Below are positions 40,186-49,341 of a stretch of DNA of 64,000 bases, piece after piece (within the stretch, counting starts at the first letter, position 1; each line of letters starts with the position of its first letter). Source of the DNA: an uncultured Candidatus Melainabacteria bacterium (GTDB lineage Bacteria; Cyanobacteriota; Vampirovibrionia; Gastranaerophilales; Gastranaerophilaceae). Where the stretch lies: positions 62,001-126,000 of the forward strand of contig CAKUUX010000005.1 of the NCBI GenBank assembly GCA_934693165.1, written 5' to 3'. A model generated the notes under the pieces. It made no database searches. It was not told the origin of the DNA and saw only the letters and a list, made by a program, of their open reading frames with translations. The position numbers and the translations under genes are program-made.

Positions 40186-41319
40186 CTAATAACCTGTTGC
40201 GCCGAAAACGTTGTAGTCAAATGTAAATTGAATATCAATATACTGACCTTTGAATTCAGCAGGTAATGGTCTAAATGGAGCTGTAACCTCAACTGCATTT
40301 AGTGCTGCTCTATCTGCTGCAGCTAAACCAGATGATTTTGAAACTCTGTTTGAAAGCAATTGACCATTTTTAGCAATTCTGAATAAAAGAACTACTCTCT
40401 TGCTTTCGTTACCTTTTGGAGGATCCCAATTGTATTTAATTCTACTTTGCAATTCTCTCATATAAGGTGCGAAGTTTGGCTCTCTTAAAGCGTCAACACC
40501 CCAAGGCCCATTTGGATTACCCCCTGGTCCACCGTTACCAACAGAACCTGAGCCACCTCTGCTACCTGTTGAACCTGCAGAAGCTAAAGTTCTACCACTT
40601 GAAGAACCTGTTCTTGAACCAGTACCAGAGTAAGAACCTGATCTTGAGCTCTTACCACCAACAGGACCTGTAGAATATGATCTACCAGTAGTGTTGATAG
40701 ATGGTGGTGCAGGTAAACCAATCGGTGCTTTTTGAGTTGTATTAATTTTTGGAGCACTTGGTGGAGCATAAGAAGGTCTTGTTGATGGCATCTTTGGTTT
40801 TGGTGCTGTTTGACTAGCCTTCTTAGGCGCTGGCGATTGAGTTTGTTTTACCACATGTTTTGTTTTAACTGCGTGTTGAGCTTGTTGTTTTGCAACTTTT
40901 TTAATCAACTTTTGAGTTGAACTTGCTACTGTCGGCGATTTTTTAGTCGCCTTTGATGGCATAGATACTTTCTTTTTAGGATCGTGTTTGCCACCAGCTC
41001 TTGAATTTCTATCAGCTCTGTATTTTGTGTTTTTATTAATTGGCATTTGTTCCTTATCCACCAAAACAAACTCAATATCTTGAGTTTTTGTTTGTGGAGC
41101 TTTAAACATAAATAAATTTATGCCTAATAGCATTAGTAAAAAGCTTAGTGCAATTATGAAAAACGCAACTAATGGGTGTAATGCTGATGAAATTGCAACA
41201 CATTTTTTAAATGTTAGTCCCTTTTCGTCGTCAAGATTTGCAACTTTTGGAACTTTAAAACCACCATTATTTTGTGGTTCGTCGTCTATTAAATTGTTTA
41301 AATTTCCTAATATTGACAT
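40186..41319 (-). CDS. tonB: TonB-like energy transducer
   Basis: A 377-residue protein. A cytoplasmic N-terminus of about 37 residues precedes a membrane helix (about 45-70, VAFFIIALSFLLMLLGINLFMF). A long Lys/Pro/Thr-rich, then Ser/Gly-rich linker (SRSGSYSGTGSRTG, GGPGGNPNGPWG) follows, then a C-terminal TonB domain (about 285-377, YMRELQSRIKYNWDPPKGNES...FRIAKNGQLLSNRVSKSSG). It would span the periplasm to outer-membrane receptors, implying a diderm cell. No TonB-dependent receptor lies in the window. AAAAGG precedes the ATG. The unusually long low-complexity linker suits a thick periplasm. Confidence 0.9.
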   Translation of the reverse strand: MSILGNLNNLIDDEPQNNGGFKVPKVANLDDEKGLTFKKCVAISSALHPLVAFFIIALSFLLMLLGINLFMFKAPQTKTQDIEFVLVDKEQMPINKNTKYRADRNSRAGGKHDPKKKVSMPSKATKKSPTVASSTQKLIKKVAKQQAQHAVKTKHVVKQTQSPAPKKASQTAPKPKMPSTRPSYAPPSAPKINTTQKAPIGLPAPPSINTTGRSYSTGPVGGKSSRSGSYSGTGSRTGSSSGRTLASAGSTGSRGGSGSVGNGGPGGNPNGPWGVDALREPNFAPYMRELQSRIKYNWDPPKGNESKRVVLLFRIAKNGQLLSNRVSKSSGLAAADRAALNAVEVTAPFRPLPAEFKGQYIDIQFTFDYNVFGATGY

Positions 41320-41394
41320 CTTCTACCTTTTATTTCTTATGTATATTATTTACATTTAAATCAGAAATCAAATTACCTTGGTTTCTAATATTTT

Positions 41395-42012
41395 TTACTT
41401 AAATTGAATAGGTGTAATTGTGATTGGTTGTGCCAAAACAATATTCAAAGTTGTATTTGCAGGAACCACAACATTTTCACCAAAATTCCAAATAGTTTTT
41501 AACAACATCTCATCCACATCCACAGAATTTGATTTTGTAAGTTTTGCGATTTTTTCGCTTTTTTCCTTTTCATTGCTACCAACCAAAACACCTGACAAAT
41601 CTTTTGTTTTAATCATTGCAACGATAGGTATTTGCAATCCGTACGGAGTAGTAATTAGAGAAAATCTCATATTTAATTTACCATCTGTACCGTTTTGTCT
41701 TGCTTTTTTTGCTTCAATAACATTACCTGTTAGAACACTTCCCTTAGGCGCAATCATAACTCCGTTATACGTAAAGTTTTCTGGTAAAGCCACTGTAACA
41801 GTTTGACCTGTTAATAAAGCGTTTGAATTTAACTCATAAGTTGTCATTACTGAAAAAGTTGTCATTGCAGGAACAGTAATAACTTTTTGTCTTGTAGTCA
41901 ATTCGTTTGGTTTTAGAGGAACTCTATCCCCAACTGTAGAAGAAGGCATTGCAAATGCTTGCCCGATAACCATTGATAATGCACATATTAGCCCTACCAA
42001 CTTATATTTCAT
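41395..42012 (-). CDS. Exported beta-rich protein with P-K-G-S motif
   Basis: A 205-residue protein with a signal peptide (about 1-21, ending QAFA). The mature region shows MIAPKGSVLTGNVIEAKKARQNG and TTPYGLQIPIVAMIKT. This is the same pattern as in its upstream neighbour (VVPKGTIIQGEIEKV...DGFEIPIKGYIYS) and, more weakly, in the proteins at 10916 and 11377. GGAGG lies 4 bases before ATG 42012, so the longer ORF from 42069 is rejected. Function unknown; a periplasmic envelope component is likely. It lies upstream of the tonB operon on the same strand. Confidence 0.7.
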   Translation of the reverse strand: MKYKLVGLICALSMVIGQAFAMPSSTVGDRVPLKPNELTTRQKVITVPAMTTFSVMTTYELNSNALLTGQTVTVALPENFTYNGVMIAPKGSVLTGNVIEAKKARQNGTDGKLNMRFSLITTPYGLQIPIVAMIKTKDLSGVLVGSNEKEKSEKIAKLTKSNSVDVDEMLLKTIWNFGENVVVPANTTLNIVLAQPITITPIQFK

Positions 42013-42065
42013 CATTCCTCCACAAAATATTACAAACACCATTGTAAATTTTATTTTAAATCGTG

Positions 42066-42659
42066 TCAATTTGTTAAGGTATGTGTTATGTATGCAGGCT
42101 TATCAAAAACCATAATAAGTTGCGCTCCTGCAGCAATAGTAAGGTGTTCGCCCATTTTTAAAGTTGGGCCAGGAATCCATCTTAACGTTCCTTTATATAA
42201 ACCTTCTTGATAATGTGGCAACTTTTTATATTTTTCAGGTTCAGTAACCCCTCCACCAATGATATATTCAGGGTTTCCAGAATATATATATCCTTTTATA
42301 GGAATTTCAAATCCATCTGGAAGTTGCATTTTTGTTAACTTTACAATCATCGAAGCGTGAGTTCCAACAATTGGTTCATTAACTTTTTCAATTTCACCTT
42401 GAATTATTGTACCTTTTGGAACAACAACTGTATCGTACATATATGTGTCATCTGTCGCAGCAAATTTTAGGTACTTTGTAGTGTCGTCATTATATTCAGT
42501 AGAAAATTCTTGCAAATTTATAACTTGCACAAAAGTTCCCTTTGGAACGACAATTGGAGTGTAATCTCTCAATTGTAAATCATCTACTGCAAAAGATACT
42601 AATGCATTAAGAAGAAACACAACAACAAATATGTATATTAATCTACGTCCTTTTTGCAT
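42066..42659 (-). CDS. Exported beta-rich protein with P-K-G-T motif
   Basis: A 197-residue protein with an N-terminal signal or anchor segment (IYIFVVVFLLNALVSFA). It has two copies of a V-V/I-V-P-K-G-T motif (YTPIVVPKGTFVQVINLQ and DTVVVPKGTIIQGEIEKV), then DGFEIPIKGYIYSGNPEYIIGGG. It looks like a beta-barrel domain of the kind in VirB10/TrbI proteins, though no tools were available to confirm. It is paired with the paralogous gene at 41395. Confidence 0.65.
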   Translation of the reverse strand: MQKGRRLIYIFVVVFLLNALVSFAVDDLQLRDYTPIVVPKGTFVQVINLQEFSTEYNDDTTKYLKFAATDDTYMYDTVVVPKGTIIQGEIEKVNEPIVGTHASMIVKLTKMQLPDGFEIPIKGYIYSGNPEYIIGGGVTEPEKYKKLPHYQEGLYKGTLRWIPGPTLKMGEHLTIAAGAQLIMVFDKPAYITHTLTN

Positions 42660-42732
42660 ATATTAATTATAATAATCGTTCTAAATTTTTCAAGCATTCT
42701 TCGTGTTTTTTGTTGTAAAATAGTATAAATTC

Positions 42733-44394
42733 ATGAGAAAAATATCATTTTTTATAATTTTAATATTATTTGTCATATTTTCAATTTTTATAACCAATTT
42801 TGAAGATAAATTTGAAGTACTTGAAGTTTATAATCCAAGTCAGATAGGCGTAGACTTTAATAAAAACGGACAAATTGATAATGAAGAAGTTCTTAATTTA
42901 AAATTAAACCTGAAAAAATTTGGCAAAGATGAAGAACAATTTGCATACGATTATTTTGCAAAAGAATATTCTATAAATTTATTGAAGAATAAAAAAGTTA
43001 AATATAATTCCAATAAAAATGACATTGAAATAAATGGTCAAAGCTATGTTGATACATTTAATAATCACGAAATTATTTTAAAAAACCTAGACAATTTAAG
43101 AATATTAAATCTTAAATCGAAAAAGTACCATAGATTAAGCTGTAAATATGGAAGAATGGCACACGACTACATTATTGTTAAAAAGTCTGACCTTCCAAAA
43201 GACGCAAAGGAATGCAAAGTTTGTAAAATTACAAAACCCGAAAAAGCAAAACCGACAGAAATAGACAACACTATGGCAACACTTGATACAGGTAGTGTAA
43301 AAGTTGCTTTTACAGATTTAACAAAAACTCTAAAGCCAGATGACTCTTGTGGCACAGACATTTGTAAACTATTAAAATATAATATCGACAAGTCAAAATA
43401 TTCTATTGATATGGCGATTTATGGTTATAACAATATTCCAAAAATAAAACAAGCTTTAATTAATGCACAAAACAGAGGCGTAAAAATAAGAATGGTCTAC
43501 GACCTTGACTCTAACAATAAAAATTATTATCCAGATACTCTGCCTCTACTAAATATTATAAAAGATACAGCTTGCGATAATAAAAATCCTGCGTCAAAAC
43601 CTTTTATTATGCACAATAAATTTATTATTTTTGACGATAGAACAATTTTTACAGGTTCTGCAAATATAAGCCCTTCTGATTTATCAAACTATAATTCAAA
43701 TTCATTTATAATTATAAAATCAGAAAAGGTAGCTCAAGTTTACAAAAACGAATTTAATCAAATGCTTTCAGGAAAATTCCATAATGAAAAAACAAAAACA
43801 CCTAAAAATAAATTTGTAATAGGCGCAACCGAGTTATCAGTTTATTTTTCACCTCAAGACAAAACTATAACAAATCAAATCATCCCATTGGTAAACAACA
43901 GCAAGCATAGTATCTATATGCCAACCTTCTTAATAACACACAAAGGCCTTACAAATGCGTTGATTTCTGCTAAAAATAGAGGGGTTAAAATAAAAATTAT
44001 TGTTGATGCTGGAAACGCAAATAACAAATATTCTCAACATAAACTTTTAAGAAGCGCAGGAATTGATGTAAAAGTAGAAAATTACGCAGGCAAAATGCAC
44101 GCTAAAACAATAATTGTAGATAATGAAACTGTAGTAATTGGCTCTATGAATTTTTCCAAAAGTGGAGAAATTAAAAATGACGAAAATACAATCATTTTAC
44201 ACAATCCTAAAATTGCAGAATTTTTTATAAATCAATTCAATATAATTTGGAATAAAATTCCTGATAAATATTTAAAAATAAACATTTCAGCAGAAGGCAA
44301 AGACTCTATCAGTTCTTGTTTTGACGGAGTTGATAACAATTTTGATGGAAAAATTGATAAACAAGATGAAGGTTGCAAATACTTAAAACACTAA
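42733..44394 (+). CDS. Phospholipase D-like protein with two HKD motifs and a Cys-rich insert, exported
   Basis: A 553-residue protein. An N-terminal membrane anchor is followed by DFNKNGQIDNEE (an EF-hand-like loop). A putative metal-binding patch YHRLSCKYGRMAHDY...ECKVCK lies near residues 135-170. Two PLD catalytic motifs follow: HNKFIIFDD...GSANIS and HAKTIIVDN...GSMNFS. The C-terminus has DGVDNNFDGKIDKQDEGC, again calcium-binding-like. PLD enzymes cut phosphodiesters in lipids or nucleic acids; the YH...C...CK patch also occurs in some secreted nucleases, so a nuclease is plausible. TAGTAT lies 6 bases before ATG with no ribosome-binding site. The end overlaps the TPR gene by 4 bases. 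Confidence 0.85.
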   Translation: MRKISFFIILILFVIFSIFITNFEDKFEVLEVYNPSQIGVDFNKNGQIDNEEVLNLKLNLKKFGKDEEQFAYDYFAKEYSINLLKNKKVKYNSNKNDIEINGQSYVDTFNNHEIILKNLDNLRILNLKSKKYHRLSCKYGRMAHDYIIVKKSDLPKDAKECKVCKITKPEKAKPTEIDNTMATLDTGSVKVAFTDLTKTLKPDDSCGTDICKLLKYNIDKSKYSIDMAIYGYNNIPKIKQALINAQNRGVKIRMVYDLDSNNKNYYPDTLPLLNIIKDTACDNKNPASKPFIMHNKFIIFDDRTIFTGSANISPSDLSNYNSNSFIIIKSEKVAQVYKNEFNQMLSGKFHNEKTKTPKNKFVIGATELSVYFSPQDKTITNQIIPLVNNSKHSIYMPTFLITHKGLTNALISAKNRGVKIKIIVDAGNANNKYSQHKLLRSAGIDVKVENYAGKMHAKTIIVDNETVVIGSMNFSKSGEIKNDENTIILHNPKIAEFFINQFNIIWNKIPDKYLKINISAEGKDSISSCFDGVDNNFDGKIDKQDEGCKYLKH

Positions 44395-45995
44395 TCCATA
44401 GTGCTATTATGTCTTTCTCTTCTTACAGTAGAAACCAAATTCATATACAATTCTTTATTTTTAGCACTTGGCTCAATATTTGTTGCTTCATCTAAATACA
44501 TTAACGCTTCTTCGTTTCTTCCAATTGATTGATAGAACTGACTCATAAGAACATATAATGATGCGTCATTTACGTTTAGAGAAATTGCTTTCTTCAAACT
44601 TTCAATTGCAAACAAAACATCCTCAGAAACATAAAGTGCTAAAGCATTGAAATAATAACCTTCATATCTGTTTGAATCCATTTCAATAAGTTTTTGAGCT
44701 GTATCAAATAGAGCAACACAATTTTCTGTAGCGTCATAAATCCTAGCTTGTAAAACCCAGTTGTCGAAATAGTTTTCGCTAACTTCTTTTACTTTATCAA
44801 CAAGTTTTTGTGCAAATTCATAATTGCCTTCTTGAATAACAATATTAATATATTCACACATATATTCTAAACTATCATATTTAAGTTCAAGAGCACGTTC
44901 CATATATGTTTTAGCTTTTTCATACAAGCCTAATTCAAGATAAATCTTAGCTAATGAAAAGATAGCAAAATCATCTTCAGATTCTAAATCTACTAACTGC
45001 TCTAATTCAAAACGTGCACCTAAAACATCTTTCGTTTCAAGTTTTACAAGAGCACTCAAAATCTTTGCAGGTAAGTAATTTTCATCTATTTTGAAAATCT
45101 TGAATACAGCGCCACGAGTTTTTTCATAATCTCCGTTTCTGTAATACAAGTAAGCTAATGCATACAAGAATTCTTTGTTATCTGGTTCTTTAATAATAGC
45201 CTCGTTAAAGAATTTTACAGCTTCATCAATCCAACCATTCAAATAATATGCATTTGCCAAATCAAAAGCATATTGAGCATTTGTAGGATTTAATATTAAA
45301 GCTTTTTGAAGATAATTTATACCATCCATAAATTTACCTTCATCTAAAGCAAATAACCCTAAATAATGCATACAAACGTGATTGTCTTCTTTATTTTCAA
45401 GCATTTGGAAAACAGCTTTTGAACGATATAAATCAAATACGTTATAGTATAAAATACCTAAAAGAGTAAGAATTTCAGAATCTTCACAACCACCTGCAAC
45501 CAAAGGTTCTATCATTGAAATAGCATCTTGATATTTTGATTTATCTGCATACGCAGAAGCTATTTCATATATAACTTTTTTGTCAGTGATTTCATGAGAA
45601 TCTTTATATTCTTTTATTGCATCAAAATCACCTAATCTTCTCAAAATGCTTATATATTCAGCAACATACTCGCTTGATGATGAAATTTCTAAAATTTTCT
45701 CTGCAATTTCTTTAGCTTTTTCTAAGTTGTTATTTTTTATCTCTAATTTTGCTAAAAGCTTTAAACACTCTAAATGTTGAGGATTTATATCCAAAGTTTT
45801 TTCTGAATATTGACGAACTCTTTCATCATTACCCAACAAAAAGTATAAATCTGCCAATTGAGAAAGAATTTCCACATTATTTCCTTCAATTGCAAGAGCT
45901 TTGTACAACATTTCTATAGCTTGCTTGTAATAACCTTGTCTTTTTAAATCGAAAGATTGTGTTATGTAAGTTAAAATTTCGTTATTGTTTGTCAT
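44391..45995 (-). CDS. Tetratricopeptide repeat protein, cytosolic
   Basis: A 534-residue protein built almost entirely of TPR units. Repeated patterns include NPQHLECLKLLAKLEI, NPTNAQYAFDLANAYYLNGW and DNKEFLYALAYLYYRNGDYEKT. No signal peptide or membrane segment is seen. TPRs mediate protein assembly; a specific partner is not evident. It overlaps the DivIC-like gene upstream by 14 bases, so translation is probably coupled. A related membrane-bound TPR gene lies at 58253. Confidence 0.85.
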   Translation of the reverse strand: MTNNNEILTYITQSFDLKRQGYYKQAIEMLYKALAIEGNNVEILSQLADLYFLLGNDERVRQYSEKTLDINPQHLECLKLLAKLEIKNNNLEKAKEIAEKILEISSSSEYVAEYISILRRLGDFDAIKEYKDSHEITDKKVIYEIASAYADKSKYQDAISMIEPLVAGGCEDSEILTLLGILYYNVFDLYRSKAVFQMLENKEDNHVCMHYLGLFALDEGKFMDGINYLQKALILNPTNAQYAFDLANAYYLNGWIDEAVKFFNEAIIKEPDNKEFLYALAYLYYRNGDYEKTRGAVFKIFKIDENYLPAKILSALVKLETKDVLGARFELEQLVDLESEDDFAIFSLAKIYLELGLYEKAKTYMERALELKYDSLEYMCEYINIVIQEGNYEFAQKLVDKVKEVSENYFDNWVLQARIYDATENCVALFDTAQKLIEMDSNRYEGYYFNALALYVSEDVLFAIESLKKAISLNVNDASLYVLMSQFYQSIGRNEEALMYLDEATNIEPSAKNKELYMNLVSTVRRERHNSTMD

Positions 45996-46473
45996 GTTTA
46001 CCTAATTTATTTAATATACTGATTTTCTTTTTGTCTTGTTCTTCTTCTGTTTTTTGTTTCTTAATTTCGTTAATAATGATTAAAACCTCGTCATTACCTG
46101 CCATTTTAAGATTATTTCTTGCAATAGCTTCTAAACTTTCTGCAGAAGAAAAATATTTTAATTCCTTCTTTAAAGATTTATTTTTATTTTCTGCATCCAA
46201 TTTGGATTTTTTAATTGTAGCAATTTTATTTTGATACGCAATGTTTTTAGTTATATTCAAAATTGCACTGAAAGCTACTTGAGCCAAGAAAATTAATAAT
46301 ACAATAGTTAAAAATGAATAATAAAAACTTTGAGTCTTCTGAGATTTTTTATTTTTTTGACTTGCTTTATCTTTTAATGATGCAACTTTTTTGAACATTT
46401 TTGGAGATTTTGACGAAAATCTTTTTGAATGTTTTCTTGAGCTGAATCTTTTATTATCAATTTCTTTTTTCAT
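45982..46473 (-). CDS. DivIC/FtsB/FtsL-like septum formation protein
   Basis: A 163-residue protein. A basic, Ser/Lys-rich cytoplasmic N-terminus (about 1-50) precedes one membrane helix (YYSFLTIVLLIFLAQVAFSAI). A coiled coil follows (NKIATIKKSKLDAENKNKSLKKELKYFSSAESLEAIARNNLKMAG). The helix-plus-coil with SAESLEAIARNNLKM is typical of DivIC/FtsB septum proteins that scaffold FtsQ-type divisome factors. It precedes the TPR gene in an overlapping operon. Confidence 0.7.
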   Translation of the reverse strand: MKKEIDNKRFSSRKHSKRFSSKSPKMFKKVASLKDKASQKNKKSQKTQSFYYSFLTIVLLIFLAQVAFSAILNITKNIAYQNKIATIKKSKLDAENKNKSLKKELKYFSSAESLEAIARNNLKMAGNDEVLIIINEIKKQKTEEEQDKKKISILNKLGKHDKQ

Positions 46474-46519
46474 TTTGTACCATATAAGAATTCTTACAAA
46501 AAATTATAATATAATTTAA

Positions 46520-47275
46520 CTATAAACGCAAAGTTGTTTCAAATTTAAAAACATTTTTTGTTCTACCATCTTGATAATAAGCTTGACCAACTCCAACCCC
46601 AACATCAAATGGATTATCTTTTATAAATTGTGGAGTATATCTAAGCATAACAGTATTATCATTTCTTGTACCCAAAGTATTTGCTTTAAAAGTATCACTC
46701 AATACAACCCCTTTACCCAATTTTATTTCTGGAGTTATGTATATGTGATTTGCTTGAATACCCGTAGACATATATGTATCCATACCATACGCAGCTTGAA
46801 TACCAAAACGTTTTGTATCATATCTAGCAAAAAACTTTGTTGTATATTCATATTCACCAGTATCTATATCAGCACCATACATTGTTCCGTAAGATACTTT
46901 TCCGACTTTTTCTGTGTATGTTTTAAAAAAGTTATCAACATGATGTTCATTTGCAATGTGTTTTTGTACACCAACTTGTCTATTCTTTATGTCTTCATAA
47001 TTAATACCTTTTACATCCTTAACCGAATATTGGTTGTACGTTGTAGGATTTTTTATATTTAAGAATACACCCTCGGCATCTTTTATTTGATCAAAAAATA
47101 CTGTTCCATCAGGATAATACTCAACATACCCATTTAAAACTTCTACTTCTTCCTCTTGATTTTGAACTTGTTCTTCATTCTCAGAAGTTGCATCATCATT
47201 AAGACTTACCTCTTTTGCAAAAGAAACAAGAGGTATAAACAAAATTATAAAAAATATAATCGCAAGTCTTTTCAT
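46520..47275 (-). CDS. Exported protein with probable outer-membrane beta-barrel
   Basis: A 251-residue protein with a signal peptide (about 1-20, ending SFA). An acidic linker (DDATSENEEQVQNQEEEVE) leads to a beta-rich C-terminal half of alternating hydrophobic/polar strands: YTTKFFARYDTKRFGIQAAYGM, HIYITPEIKLGKGVV, NTVMLRYTPQF, NVFKFETTLRL. The terminal strand ends in Leu rather than Phe. It supports an outer membrane. It leads the unit with the DivIC-like and TPR genes. Confidence 0.65.
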   Translation of the reverse strand: MKRLAIIFFIILFIPLVSFAKEVSLNDDATSENEEQVQNQEEEVEVLNGYVEYYPDGTVFFDQIKDAEGVFLNIKNPTTYNQYSVKDVKGINYEDIKNRQVGVQKHIANEHHVDNFFKTYTEKVGKVSYGTMYGADIDTGEYEYTTKFFARYDTKRFGIQAAYGMDTYMSTGIQANHIYITPEIKLGKGVVLSDTFKANTLGTRNDNTVMLRYTPQFIKDNPFDVGVGVGQAYYQDGRTKNVFKFETTLRL

Positions 47276-47388
47276 AGTAGTATTCTAAAATAATTTAAAC
47301 ATTCTTTCAACACATGAAGTTTTATTGCAAGAAAATTTTTATTGACTATAATAAATAAACAACGGAAGAGTAAAGTGAGGTAAGAAAA

Positions 47389-48411
47389 ATGACAGAATTA
47401 AAGATTTACTTAGACAAAGACATTGACCAAAATTTAATCAAATCTAAAAAAATTGCTGTAATCGGATTTGGTTCTCAAGGATACGGTCAATCAATGAACT
47501 TAAAAGATTCAGGTTGCGACGTTGTTTTAGGTTTAAGACAAGGTGGCAAAAGTGATGAAAAAGCTAAAAATTATGGTTTCAAAACAATGGCTATCAAAGA
47601 TGCTGTTCAATGGGCTGATATCATCCAAATCTTAATTCCAGATGAAATTCAAGCAAAAGTTTACGAAACTGAAATTGCTCCATATATGACAGCAGGCAAA
47701 TATTTAATGTTCTCTCATGGGTTCAACATTCACTTCAAAAAAATCGTTGCTCCAGAAGGTGTTAGCGTAATTATGGTTGCCCCAAAAGGTCCTGGACACA
47801 CTGTAAGAAGTGAATACGAAGCAGGCAAAGGTGTACCTTCATTAATCGCTGTATATCAAGATGCAACAGGAGACTCAAGAGAAGTTGCTCTATCTTACGC
47901 AAGTGCTATTGGCGCTGGCAGAGCAGGTATTATTGAAACAACATTCAAAGAAGAAACTGAAACAGACTTATTCGGTGAACAAGCAGTTCTTTGTGGTGGT
48001 TGCACAGCATTAATCAAAGCGGGTTTTGAAACTCTTGTTGAAGCTGGTTATTCACCATATATGGCTTACTTCGAAGTTTGTCACGAAATGAAATTAATCG
48101 TTGACTTAATCAACCAAGGTGGTTTTGCTGATATGAGATATTCAATTTCTAATACAGCTGAATACGGTGACTTAACTAGAGGTCCTCGTGTAATCACTGA
48201 AGAATCTAAAAAAGCTATGAAAGAAATTCTTTCTGAAATTCAATCAGGTGAATTTGCTGATGAATTCTTAAATGAAGTAAATTCAGGCAACAAAAAATTC
48301 AATGAACTAAGAGAAGAAGGTAGAAACCACCAAATCGAAAAAGTTGGTGAAGAAATTCGTTCTTCATTCTCTTGGAGCAAATCAAAAATTATTGATAGAA
48401 ATAAAAACTAA
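47389..48411 (+). CDS. ilvC: Ketol-acid reductoisomerase
   Basis: A 340-residue class I enzyme. The Rossmann motif GFGSQGYGQSMNLKDSG is followed by VVLGLRQGGKS at the NADPH-specificity loop. GPGHTVRSEYEAGKGVP follows. The metal-binding acidic residues lie in TETDLFGEQAVLCGG and FEVCHEMKLIVDLI. It converts acetolactate to dihydroxyisovalerate in valine, leucine and isoleucine synthesis. GTGAGG lies upstream of ATG. No other ilv or leu genes adjoin it, and a terminator follows directly. Confidence 0.97.
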   Translation: MTELKIYLDKDIDQNLIKSKKIAVIGFGSQGYGQSMNLKDSGCDVVLGLRQGGKSDEKAKNYGFKTMAIKDAVQWADIIQILIPDEIQAKVYETEIAPYMTAGKYLMFSHGFNIHFKKIVAPEGVSVIMVAPKGPGHTVRSEYEAGKGVPSLIAVYQDATGDSREVALSYASAIGAGRAGIIETTFKEETETDLFGEQAVLCGGCTALIKAGFETLVEAGYSPYMAYFEVCHEMKLIVDLINQGGFADMRYSISNTAEYGDLTRGPRVITEESKKAMKEILSEIQSGEFADEFLNEVNSGNKKFNELREEGRNHQIEKVGEEIRSSFSWSKSKIIDRNKN

Positions 48412-48430
48412 CAATAATTGAACTTATTTG

Positions 48431-48462
48431 AAAGGGTTCTTCAAAAAGAACCCTTTTTTTAA
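48431..48462 (+). terminator. Intrinsic terminator after ilvC
   Basis: AAAGGGTTCTT-CAAA-AAGAACCCTTT is followed by further T. It separates ilvC from the HD-domain gene. Confidence 0.92.
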
Positions 48463-48487
48463 CGGTAGACAAAGAGAAGAGGTAAAA

Positions 48488-49315
48488 ATGTTTAATACTG
48501 AAACAATATACGAAGTAGTAATATTTTCAATAGGAGATACAAAATCTGGGACAAAAATGGGCAAATTGCAATTAAAAGACCCAGAGGACGATAGTCTATT
48601 GAATTGTATTCTTTGGGAAGAAACACTTAATAGACTTGATAGCAAATTATTCCGTACAGGAAACAAACTACGCATTGTTTCAGGCTCTTTTAATGAAAAA
48701 TACAACAATTGTTTAGTTTCAGCATTAGAACTTATTGAAGAAGCAAAAACAGGTTTAGAAAAAGACGAACAAGAAAAAGTATATTCAGAACTTGTTGAAT
48801 ATATTGAAAAAATTACAGATGAAAAACTTAAAAATTTCTTAAAAGAATATTTTGAAAAACACGAACACGAAATTAAAGTAGCGCCTGCAGCTAAATTGAT
48901 GCACCATAATTATATGGGAGGATTAATGATTCACACGCTTGAATGCTTAAAATATGCAGATACAATCCTTGAAACATCTTTCCAAAAAATTTCAAGAGAT
49001 AGAATTTATGCAGCATGTATTCTTCACGATATTGGAAAAATCTTTGAATACACAATTGATGAAGAATCAGGCTTGATTGACTATAACGAAGAATTTAAAA
49101 AAGATTGGTTAACTCACTCACAATATGGTTATTCGCTATGTATGGAGCATGGCTTCAAAAGAGTTGCTAGAATGATTGCAGCACATCACGGGAGAGCAGA
49201 TTGGGGAGCAATAATTGATTTAAATGATAAAGATGTCGAATCTGATTGCTACCTAATTCACCATATAGACGACCTTTCAGCCAAATTTGGCAAAATTAGT
49301 ATAAGTATGCTATAA
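48488..49315 (+). CDS. YhaM-like 3'-5' exoribonuclease (OB fold plus HD domain)
   Basis: A 275-residue protein. The N-terminal OB-fold segment (TETIYEVVIFSIGDTKSGTKMGKLQLKDPEDDSLLNCILWEE) is followed by an HD domain with MHHNYMGGLMIHTLECLKYAD, then the HD pair in ACILHDIGKIFEYT and HHGRADWG. This order matches YhaM/CBF1-type exoribonucleases. GAGG precedes the ATG at 48488. The longer ORF from 48428 is rejected because it would translate the ilvC terminator. thrB follows after 26 bases. Confidence 0.85.
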   Translation: MFNTETIYEVVIFSIGDTKSGTKMGKLQLKDPEDDSLLNCILWEETLNRLDSKLFRTGNKLRIVSGSFNEKYNNCLVSALELIEEAKTGLEKDEQEKVYSELVEYIEKITDEKLKNFLKEYFEKHEHEIKVAPAAKLMHHNYMGGLMIHTLECLKYADTILETSFQKISRDRIYAACILHDIGKIFEYTIDEESGLIDYNEEFKKDWLTHSQYGYSLCMEHGFKRVARMIAAHHGRADWGAIIDLNDKDVESDCYLIHHIDDLSAKFGKISISML

Positions 49316-49341
49316 TGCAAAGAGTTGTAAAAGGTATATAG

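Noticed and set aside
42012..42069. Longer start of the exported protein at 41395
   Set aside because: A strong GGAGG and a clean signal peptide begin at ATG 42012.
48428..48487. N-terminal extension of the YhaM-like gene
   Set aside because: These codons translate the ilvC terminator; GAGG lies before ATG 48488.
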